Shown here: positions 47,761-57,533 of the stretch, piece after piece | How the letters are laid out: each line of letters starts with the position of its first letter | How positions within the stretch are numbered: the stretch's first letter is position 1 | Assembly: GCF_901000735.1 (NCBI RefSeq) | Contig: NC_081548.1 | Coordinates: forward strand, 11,352,744-11,416,743 | Reading direction: 5' to 3' | DNA from: Corylus avellana | Lineage: Eukaryota; Streptophyta; Magnoliopsida; Fagales; Betulaceae | Length of the DNA: 64,000 nt | The notes under the pieces: generated by a model | The model's database searches: none | The model's input: only the letters and a program-made list of their open reading frames with translations | Told to the model about the DNA's origin: nothing | Made by a program: the position numbers and the translations under genes

Positions 47761-49615
47761 TTGCTCTCTATCTCTCTCTTCATTCCAGTCTTTCCAGTTA
47801 CCACTATGGCAATACCAGAGAGTTGTTTGACGGACTGGTTTGAGGGCTAGATTACTAGGGTGATGTCGAGAGAGAGATGATCCATTGAATGCAGCATGCT
47901 ATGAGCATTCAATGCATCTCCCATCATCATTGGGGAGTTGAATGCATGCATTCAATCCTTCTCAACCCCCTCCCAACAACCCGTTCCTTTCAGATTCTCA
48001 ATCGAGCCGTTGATGGATCATCTGATATTGATCTAATGGCATTCTAAGCAGTCATGCTAGTTTTGTGAGAGAAACTCTCTTCAGATATCGCGTGACTCGA
48101 ACCAGAAGTGGATACTAATTTTTCTCCTATACCGTCCAATCTCTTCGCCAAATCCCCATTTTTTTTGTGTTCTTTCAATTTTTTTATTTCTGTAAGTCTG
48201 TTCATTCAATTGTTTGGTGACATTTTGGTTGTTGACATGTTGTGAGTTGTCTTCTGGCAAGTTATCTTCTCCAAGCCCTAGCTCATACCGACGACAGAGA
48301 CAAACATGATGGCTCTTGATTTGACTGTGACAGAAATGGCAATTGAGTATTGGGCTTTTTGTCATCATAGGTTTATTTTTTTATTCATTCCCAAATTCAC
48401 CGACGCCTTTTATTTTGAATATGAACCTATGATGTATGCAAGTCACTCTAGTTGTTCAGTTGAATAAGTTTGAACTTGTTTGCTTTGGCTTCTTGCTAAC
48501 AAGAGAAAAAGTTTTGACTTCTGAGAATCTGAAGAGCCTCTCTTAGTCTCTTCTGCATTTAAGTTATGTTTTTCTCCTGAACCCTAGTTTATAACTATTT
48601 CAATTTTGGCAAATCTTTTTTATTTATTCCATTTATTATGTTTTGGCTGTTTGAAAATTTGGTAAACTAATGTTTCTAATTTCTTAATTTCAGGGAGGAA
48701 GGTCTATCAAATTTGCAAGCTACAATCCCAATTGGCTTTTGAAAATTGCTTGCGCCTTGAGGTTTTTAAAAAAACTTGCTATGTTAAATTGTTACGTTAC
48801 TATTTTACTAATGTTAGAACTATGAATTATTTTTCTGTTTAGTGTTAGAACTATGATCTATATTATGTTTAGGGTTAGAACGTGCATTGCTCTGTTAAAT
48901 TGTGATGTTAATACTTAATATATTACTATTTTACTAATGTTGGAACTATGAATTATTTTTCTGTTTAGTGTTAGAACTATGATCTATATTCTGTTTAGGG
49001 TTAGAACATGAATTGCTCTGTTAAATTGTGATGTTAATACTTAATATATTACTATTTTACTAATGTTAGAACTATGAATTATTTTTTTGTTTAGTGTTAG
49101 AACTATGATCTATATTCTGTTTAGTGTTAGAACTATGAATTGCTCTGTTAAATTGTGATGTTAATACTTAATATATTACTATTTTACTAATGTTAGAACA
49201 ATGAATTATTTTTCTGTTTAGTGTTACAACTATGAATTATTTTTCTGTTTAGTGTTAGAACTATGAATTATTTTTCTGTTTAGTGTTAGAACTATGATTT
49301 ATATTCTGTTTAGTGATCAATTTCTCTGTTAATCTATGATTCTCATTCTTTGATTCTTTGTTAAACTTAGAACTCATGATTCTCTGTTTAGGGTTAGAAT
49401 TATGATCTATATGAATTATTTTGCTGTCTATCTATGATTCCCATTCTCTGTTAAACTTAGAATTCATGATTCTCTACCTCTTTGTGCTATGTTTATCTAA
49501 TTATGTATGATTCTATTACAACAATTATTTATGTTAGTTAAAAATTTGCCATGTTTGAAATTTGAAAATAGAAAGCTAGAAGTTTCTCATCAATTAAATT
49601 TTTTAATTAACAGTT
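47761..49615 (+). other. Leader region of the hAT transposase, with a ~127-bp tandem repeat
   Basis: A ct-rich stretch at 47765-47795 suggests the promoter-proximal leader. Bases 48790-49310 contain about four units of a ~127-bp repeat (actattttactaatgtt, gaactatgaattattttt, gaattgctctgttaaattg). An acceptor-like taattaacag lies two bases before the transposase ATG, so the region probably contains spliced 5' UTR. Confidence 0.6.
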
Positions 49616-51973
49616 ATGGAGATTACGAGTCAGTCTATGGAATTGGAAGGTATTGAAGTTGATGTACTTGATGATACACGTACTGTGATCCCTACACCTG
49701 TATCTGTTGAGTCTGGTAGCACTGAAAATAACCCAAGCCAACCTATTAACACTGGTTGTCCTGCTGTTGTTGGTGATGGGGCTGGGGCTGGTGATGGGGC
49801 TGCGGCTGCGGCTGCGGCTGCGGCTGGGGATGGGGGCCAAGGAGCTGGGGATGGGGATGGAGATGGAAGTGGCCTGAGTGAGAATGGACAATATCAAAAG
49901 AGGGAAAGGCAAAAGACTTCCAAAATCTGGAATGACTTTGTTTCAGTTACAATAGGGGGGGTTAAAAAATCACAATGCAATTGGTGTAAGAGATTGTTTG
50001 CTGTTGGAAAATCTAGTACTACCTCAACCCTAAATAGGCATTTGACTTCATGTGTTAGATATGTGGAGTTTAGTAGTGCTAAAAAGCAAAATACCTTGTC
50101 ATTTGAGCCTAGCAGTGACCATGATGGTATGGGAAGTTTGACAACTTTTAGTTTCAAAGAGAGTAGGATTAGGGAACTTGCTGCCCATATGGTGCTACTT
50201 CACGAGTATCCTTTTAATATGATGGAGTATGAACTTTTTAATAAGTTCATGAGGGCCTTCACACCCCACTGGAAAAAAAAATAAGCCGTGCAATTGTTAG
50301 GAATGACTGCATTACTATTTACCAAAATGAAAAAAGGAAGCTGAGAATACTTTTGAAATTGGTTGACAAGGTGAACATCACCACTGATATGTGGACCTCT
50401 TGTCAAAGACTGTCATATATGGTGGTGACTTGCCACTTTGTAGATTCAACTTGGTGCCTCCAAAAAAGAATTTTAAATTTTTGCAATGTACCTCCTCCAC
50501 ATTCTGGTGTTGTGATTGCTGATGCATTAAGGAATTGTTTTTCTGATTGGGGAATTGAGGATAAAATTCATACCATTACTGTTGATAATGCTTCAGCTAA
50601 TGATTCTGCAATTAGAATTATAAAAGATGACTTTGAGTTGAAGAATGCTTTGCTGGTTGGGGGTAGGTTGTTTCATGTTAGGCGTTGTGCACACATTACA
50701 AACTTGTTGGGGCAATCTAGGCTTGCTGAAATTAGGAGTATCGTAGATGATGTTAGGCAGGGCATAAAATATATTGTGGCTTTTGAAAGTAGGTTGAATG
50801 TCTTTAGTGAGATAGCGAAGAGATTGCATTTACCCTGTAAGAAGTTGATTTTAGATGTCCCCACACGTTGAAACAACACCTATTTGATGTTGGACACTGC
50901 AATTAAGTTTAAAGAAGTGTTCCCTAGGTACCATAGAGTTGAGTAAGCATTTCAGTGGGTTGTAACTTCAGAACAGTGGGAAGGTGGATAATGTGAACCA
51001 GGTTTTGTCAGTTTTCAATGATGTAACCAATGTTGTATCTGGTAGTGAGTACCCTACTGCAAATCTATATTTACCTGAGGTTTGGAGGATGAAAGAAGTT
51101 TTGATGATCAAGTGTGATGATAGGAATGAGTACATGAGGTTAATGGCAATTAGGATGATTGACAAATTTGATAAGTATTGGGGTGATAGCAATTTGTTGA
51201 TGCCCATAGCTGCTGTCTTGGATCTTATATACAAGATGAAGTTGACCAATTTCTATTTCCCTATCATTTATCCTTTGACTGAAGCTTGTAATCACATTAA
51301 CGATGTGTTGGCAGTTCTGAAAGAGTTATTTGAGTCGTATGTTTCTGTCCATATGGCTTGTATATTGCAAGAAACTGCCCAAGTAAATGTTCCTTCTTGT
51401 TCTTCCTCAAGTGCAATTGTTAGGAGATGTGGTGCCCAAAATTTCCGAAGGTCGATCAAGGTTTGCTGACCATATAAGAAGTAGTGACATCATCCGACCC
51501 ATTAAAACAAATTTGGATGTTTATCTTGAAGAGGATGTCTACATTTGTAGTAAGAATGAGAATGGAGTATATATGGAAATAGATTTTGATGCTTTGGCAT
51601 GGTGGAAATGCAATGCCTTAAAGTACCGTATCTTGTCTAGAATGGCAAAGGATATCTTGGCTGTTCCCATAAGTACAGTTGCTTCTGAATCCTCCTTCAG
51701 TGCTGGTGGTAGGGTTATTAAACCACATAGAGCATCATTATCCCTTAACACTGTTCAAATGCTCTTATATGGTTCAGATTGGGTGAGAGCACTTCATGGC
51801 ATCAAGAGAAAATCGGTTGGTGATGTAAGTTTTGTTTATAATTTATGTATTTAGACTATTTAGAGTTTTACTAAATTTTAGTTATGTATGAACTGGCCAT
51901 ATTAAATTTGTGTTTGTTTTTGTAGAAATTGGTTGAAGTGGAGTTGCCTACAACTACAACTACAACTACCTGA
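49616..51973 (+). pseudogene. hAT transposase (BED finger, DUF4413-like, hAT dimerisation domain), broken
   Basis: The N-terminal part (49616-50284) has a low-complexity Gly/Ala/Asp stretch (encoded near 49765-49870) and a BED zinc finger (CNWCKRLF, then LNRHLTSC). A frameshift occurs at an A9 run, 50273-50281. The core resumes in another frame at about 50288-50868 (VNITTDMWTSCQ, TVDNASANDSAI). The Trp codon expected in the TRWN motif is TGA at 50868-50870. The frame is lost again near 50945-50985 and 51420-51470. The C-terminus (51480-51824) has the hAT dimerisation signature (PISTVASESSFSAGGRVI). A final exon (51926-51973) joins in frame through a GT-AG intron. All domains survive but no complete protein can be made. 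Confidence 0.9.
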
Positions 51974-53934
51974 ATGTGATGTGATGCAGAATTTCAAACA
52001 GGGAGTGTATTACTATTACAATTTATTTAAGTCATTTTCTTGTTTAAGTCTGTAATTTGAATACTTTATTTTTGGATTCAGTCTCCCTTTGCTTATTAAG
52101 TCTGTATGTTGAATTTGATAACTATGTTTTATTTTGAAATGTTTGGATTCAGTCTCCCTTTACTTATTAAGTCTGTATTTTGATAACTATGTTTTATTTT
52201 GAAATATTTAAGTGCAAAATTGTACTTTTGTTGGAAACTCTCTTGATCATTTGAGCATGTTGAGGTAATATCTTTCTTCCTTGTTCATTTAATTGTTTTC
52301 ATTTTGCAGCAAAAATTTAATTATTTGAAAATTTGATTATTTGAACCTCCCTTGACTCGTTTATTAAAGGTCAAAGACTTTTTGCGTCTTTGACTAACTA
52401 AATGCAGGGAAGTAAAAATTTGCTAACAATATTCTTGGTTTGTTTGTGTTTGCAGTACATATTCATTCCTTGGGTCCTTGTCTCCGCTTTTAAGAAACTT
52501 CATTAAAAGCTGCCACATATTTTCATATGCTAGTTACTAGTTTTGTATTTTTAAGTTGTTGCATGTTATATACCTGAAAATCTCTAAAAAATGTGCTTAT
52601 AAATATTATATTTATTTCTTTATGCTATTGATTTGAGATTAGTCGGGATACACATCATACACTGGTTTATGCAATTATGCAATTATGCTTATGCTTCTGT
52701 GGTTGATATCTGTTGAGATTATTTGTGATACACTGGTTTATGCAATTATGCAATTTTGCTTATGCTTCTGTGGTTGCTATCTGTTGAGATTAGTTGTGAT
52801 ACACTGGTTTATGCTACTGCTTCTGCTATATGTTTGTGGCTTGTAACTCAATTTTTAATTTGTTTTATGCTGCTGCTATCTATTGAGATTACTTGTTTTT
52901 TTTTTTACCAACTATTATTCTTTATACTTATAGGTTGTATATAATTAGTAGTTTTGGTTGATTAACATGATTCTATTACTTTGAGTTTTGCACATTTGAC
53001 TATTTGAGTACATAATCTATTACTCCATTAGTATACCATCTATTGCTTTCATGTACAATGTACATCATACTTCACTTCTCAGTTCTTTGCATGTTTTACT
53101 AATTACTATAATTTGATGTACATGTTGATCTTTGTTATATGTGGGTTTAAACTGTTTGGCTATAGAAAGTCCTTACCGATTTTGTTTTATTTCTAAAGCA
53201 CCCTAATTATGTTGCAAGAGAGTTACAAACGCCAAACGGGCCAAACGGCTAACACTTTTTTTTTTTTACATGGATTGCAGTGTGGGTGTGGCTCACAGTC
53301 AGGCTGGTCAGTGTCAACTGGCAAGTGGAACACATTACACATATCTTGTTTCCTAATATCCTCATTTTGCAATGTTTAATTTTATGTGCATTTACTCATC
53401 TGATTTTTGAATACTTGCTAATTACTCAATCTTAAGTGATAAAACTCCTTTGACATCTTGTAAGGGAGTTAAAAACATTTAACACATTTCTTTTCTTCAT
53501 TGAATGCAGTGTGGACAATGGACTGGTGTGGATAGTTGGTGGCCACGAGGAAGAGTAATCTCTTTAGATGAATTTTAGCTTTTGGTCATTTGACTCATTT
53601 TAGTCATTTATAATTTCTTCAATTTGATTTGTAATTCTTCAATTTGTAAATTAATTTTTTTTTTCTTCAATTTGAAGTTGCTTGATTTGTAAGGCCCTAA
53701 TATAATTGTCTAAGCATGTAATTTTAGGTGTTTATAATTTTTGCTATAATGCTATTGTAATTTGTAAGTTATATTTGTCTTGAATTTTACATTGGTAATA
53801 TTTGTCTTGAATATACCTTGTTCTAGTGAATCTTACCTAATTTGTAATTGGCATTTGGAATGAACTTGAAATATTGTTGAACTGAAATGTGTTGGAAATT
53901 TGGAATACTATTCTTGCCTATCAATGTTAACGAG
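51974..53934. other. hAT 3' interior with a ~76-bp triplicate repeat
   Basis: Non-coding. Bases 52630-52830 hold three units of tgatacactggtttatgcaa followed by ttatgcttctgtggttg and ctgttgagattag. Two cggattgcagtgtggg/gaatgcagtgtgga segments at 53270 and 53505 look like related splice-acceptor-like repeats. No reading frame of interest. Confidence 0.55.
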
Positions 53935-54249
53935 CTTTAAACGGGTCGAGCTACCTGTTTAAGTCTCGAAAGGCTTTCTAGCCCGAGCTCGAGTTCGGGC
54001 TCGATGTCACTCTTTTGTAACTTATGTCTCTAACTTGAGCTCGAGCCGAGTCGAGCTAATCGAGGGCTCGACTTAGCTCGAATATTTCCTTTAGCGATCC
54101 CGAGTGTGTCAAAATCATTAATGAGTCGGTTTTGAGCCAAGGGTTTCAAGCTCGGCTCGAGCTCGAGATCAGCTCGTTTCTATGTCTGTTTAAATGAGCC
54201 GGTTCGAGTTAGTTAAAGCTCGGATCGGCTCGGCTCATTTACAGGCCTA
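53935..54249. repeat. Right subterminal CTCGA array and TIR
   Basis: Dense gctcga/tcgagc motifs (agcccgagctcgagttcggg, ggctcgagctcgagatc), ending in the inverted terminus. It mirrors the left subterminal region in composition and motif, though not base for base. Confidence 0.75.
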
Positions 54250-54257
54250 GCCAATCC
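54250..54257. repeat. hAT target-site duplication, right copy
   Basis: gccaatcc, identical to 43013-43020. Confidence 0.93.
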
Positions 54258-54709
54258 TTTGGATCTGCTACAAAAATCACCTTGTTGGGTGGTTGTTTTC
54301 TTGGCCCGTGGGTCAAGAAACTATTGGACTGAGTAATTTATTTATCCCATTTTTATTTTTTATTGTTCTCTTTGCACTGTATCAAATGTACTGGGGTCCC
54401 CAACTCTTCATGTAGGATTCGAATTTTCAGTAATCTGTTCTCTAAATTGTTAGTTATCTGAACAATAAAATTATTGAAAATCCCTAGGCTTGTTTGCTAA
54501 CTCTTTTTTCTATTTTTTATTTTCTTTCTAAAAAAAAGAAAAAAGTCAAAACATTCACGAACAATTTTTGCCACAAAATACTTATCAAAAATTAAAAACT
54601 AATTTTACATTTATGCCACATCAAAGGAATTCAACCATAACACCAAAAAAGAAAAAAAAAAAAACCTCCTAAAAAAGGTGAGTGAACACAACTTATCTTC
54701 CCTAGAAAC
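54258..54709. other. Intergenic between hAT and MITE
   Basis: Apart from the short minus-strand open stretch at 54258-54290 that continues the frame at 43007, nothing is recognised. Confidence 0.5.
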
Positions 54710-54712
54710 TTA

Positions 54713-55237
54713 GGGCCCGTTTGGGAGTGCGATTTCAATAAGTGCGATTTTAAAAATTGCGTTTTTAAAAATTGTGTTTTTAAAATCGCCACTTTTTAAA
54801 ATCGCACAGGCGTTTGGTAAAACATACTAAAAAGTACTTTTTTTATCAATTGAGTGTTTGGATAACATTAGCATATAATTGCGGTTTCATGACCAAATTA
54901 CCGATAAGGATGAATAAGACAGAGATGATGAAAAAAAAAAAAAAAAAGAGAAAAGAAAGGTTTTAATATATTTTAGGTGGGTATTCTTGGTATTTTTTTC
55001 ATTCATGTTCTAAAAAAGGTAACTATTGCGCCAAATATCTTTTTAATAGAAATCGTGATTTTATTTTAAATTCGTACTTTTTCAAATAAGCACCCTCTAA
55101 TCAGCTTATGGAAATCGCAGATTTTTTTGCGATTTTAAAATTCGCGTTTTTAAAATCGCAATCCCAAACACCCTAAAATTGCGATTTGATTTAAAATCGC
55201 AAATTATTTTTTTAAAAACGCACTCCCAAACGCACCC
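54713..55237. mobile_element. PIF/Harbinger-like MITE, copy 2
   Basis: Ends gggcccgtttgggagtgcga and gcactcccaaacgcaccc with TSD tta at 54710-54712 and 55238-55240. The interior has several inverted copies of gattttaaaa(t)cgc and an A run at 54930-54945. It is related to the element at 40234-40571. It lies about 0.6 kb upstream of the TOM1-like gene start codon. Confidence 0.82.
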
Positions 55238-55240
55238 TTA

Positions 55241-55868
55241 ATCTTGCCCCTAAAAAAAAAAAAAAAAAAAAAGTAACAAGGAAATGAGCAATGTCAACCT
55301 CTGACCGCCTATCCATCTTCTTTGCTTAGAGAAAAGAAAGGTTGAATCTAAATTTGACTTGGAGCCAACTAGATAGGTGTCTAAAGTTTATACTAGTGCT
55401 ACTTTTAGAGACTGGCTTCAAACTATTATCGTAGCTGCAGTTCCACTAGATTACTATCTCTATTAACCGGCAGCGGCAAAAGCCTTTTGAGTGGGCCACG
55501 TAACGCCGGGTTGCATGGACAGTACCATTTGATGAAACTGGTCGGCCAAGGCAACGGTATCAGGAGTAGTACACGTCAGTACGGCACGCCTGGCTTCCAA
55601 CTCATAACGTGGCGCTTTATGGTTGGCTCTTCTTTTCTATTTCACTCTGACTGAAAAATAGAAAATCAAAAAAGAAAGGAATACGAAAATCGCTTCTCAA
55701 CAGAAAAGTAGAGAACTTAGCGATCTCGTAAAGCCAGAGGGAGAGAGTGTGTAGCCGTAATATCCAGTTGTATCGCCGGAGTTCTCTACGATCTCACCGG
55801 GAAAGTGAGTGTCAGTAGCCGGAAGCGGTTTGGTATTCGGATCGGATTCTTTTTGAAGGGGAGCGGAG
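55241..55868 (+). promoter_or_regulatory. Promoter and 5' leader of the TOM1-like gene
   Basis: Three ACGT-core motifs lie in a 120-base span: gccacgtaac (about 55496), acacgtcag (55570) and an ABRE-like acgtggc (55607-55613). These are typical bZIP-binding cores. The leader probably begins around 55680. No clear TATA box was found at a fitting distance. Confidence 0.45.
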
Positions 55869-57483
55869 ATGGTGAATTCTATGGTGGAACGAGCCACGAG
55901 CGACATGCTGATCGGTCCGGATTGGGCTATGAACATCGAGATCTGCGACATGCTCAATCAGGACCCTGGGTACGTGTTGCACTGGTTTCCAATCTCTCTC
56001 TCGTTTTCGCTGATGCCAGCTCTATTTGCTGTTGTGTTTGGAGGATGGAATTGTTTTTTTTTTATTTTTTCCTCTCTCTATCTCGTTTTTGAAATTTTGT
56101 ATTTGAATTTAGTTGATGAATTGAGAATTGGTGTTTTTAATTTGATCGAAGGTAGTTAACTCGGGTTTGATTGACGAGCGAATAGAACAGAAAAACCACG
56201 TTAAAATCTTGTGCTAAACCTTAAACGAGAAAATCTCGTTGCTTTATTGTCTCTCATATAGTTACTTAGGATTTTTTTTTTTTGAATTTTATACGTTTTC
56301 TGATTATCTTAGGGAGCAATACTGGCTTGGATAGATAATCAAGTTTATTTGGACATTATTTGGATATAGAATGCGAGCTTCACGATTAGTGAAAACCCAT
56401 ACGACGGTTTTATGAACTTTTGCATCAGTTTTTTGAGTTAAACTTTTGTTAATAAATAATTTGGGGATGGCACATTTGGTCGGTCGGGTTGTAGTTGATT
56501 GTAATTGGCGTTTGGTTGATAAAGTTTTAGTTTGTTCTGCCGTGCCAAATTTTGGGACTTGGTCAATGAGCTCTATAGCTTCAAATGGCAGCTCCTCCCC
56601 CCTTAAGAAAGGAGTGGAGGGAGGGTTGTGGATACAAGACGCACTGGATGGATGCGTGTACAAGTTACCAATAATGAAATAAAAACAAGTTAAAAACTTA
56701 TTAGAATGGTAAATTCTATTTACTTGAATGGTTTGGTTGATTTGTGATCATATAGCAGGTGGGTTCATTTCAAAGATCAGGATTCCAATTATCGTAATGG
56801 TTCTGAAAGTATTTTTCTATTAGGGAGGGGGCATACCAGTTGAATATAAACTTGTTTGTGAGAACTTAAGAATGCTGTTGTACAACTTTATTGTGCTTTT
56901 GTAATGCACTGATGGTTGGAAACAATGAACGATAAGGTGCCAAATATGAATAGAATAAGTCATGTTTGTACTTCTTTTTTTTTGATGATGGGGAACCTCA
57001 ACAAGGCAGGGCCCTTCGGACCTACCATTGCAAAGTAAACCTCGGACCCATGTTTGTACTTCTTCGATTGCATGTTAATGCATTGCATGTTGCATCGTGG
57101 TTCCCTATAAGGAGGAGGTCATGTCCTACATATCATGGCGCCACTAGGGGAGCCACATGCATGGTGATTACATTCACTGTTAATTCTCACACTTCTAATA
57201 TTTTTTAGAGGAAAACTGGGTTTTTTTAATTTTTAATTTTTTTATGTTGATATTATTTTCATTTCTCATTCAATTTCCCTAATTTGTTGATGATATATTG
57301 TTAGGCAAGCAAAGGATGTTGTTAGAGGTATAAAGAAGCGCATTGGCAGTAAGAATCCAAAAGTTCAACTTCTCACCCTAACAGTAAGTCCACAGAACTT
57401 GATAGAGACACACACACACACACACACTCTTTGGATCAACTTCTCACCCTAACAGTAAGTCCACAGAACTTGATAGAGACACA

Positions 57484-57533
<50 letters not shown>

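Larger units (their letters stand above)
43021..54249 (+). mobile_element. Giant (11.2 kb) hAT transposon with nested cargo
   Basis: Termini are taggcctgtaaatgagccg (left) and cggctcatttacaggccta (right), exact inverted repeats of 19 bases. An 8-bp TSD, gccaatcc, is identical on both sides. TIRs beginning TAGG.NTGTAAAN are common among plant hAT elements. Subterminal regions (43040-43390 and 53935-54230) are packed with CTCGA/TCGAG motifs. Inside, left to right: a ~170-bp tandem array, a nested 5'-truncated LINE, more array, a 3-kb leader-like region with local repeats, a BED/hAT transposase pseudogene in plus orientation, and a 2-kb 3' region. Autonomous hAT elements are usually 3-5 kb, so this one is greatly enlarged. 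Confidence 0.93.

Noticed and set aside
49607..49912. 101-codon frame antisense to the transposase N-terminus
   Set aside because: The Ser/Pro/Arg bias is the complement of the Gly/Ala/Asp repeat; no independent support.
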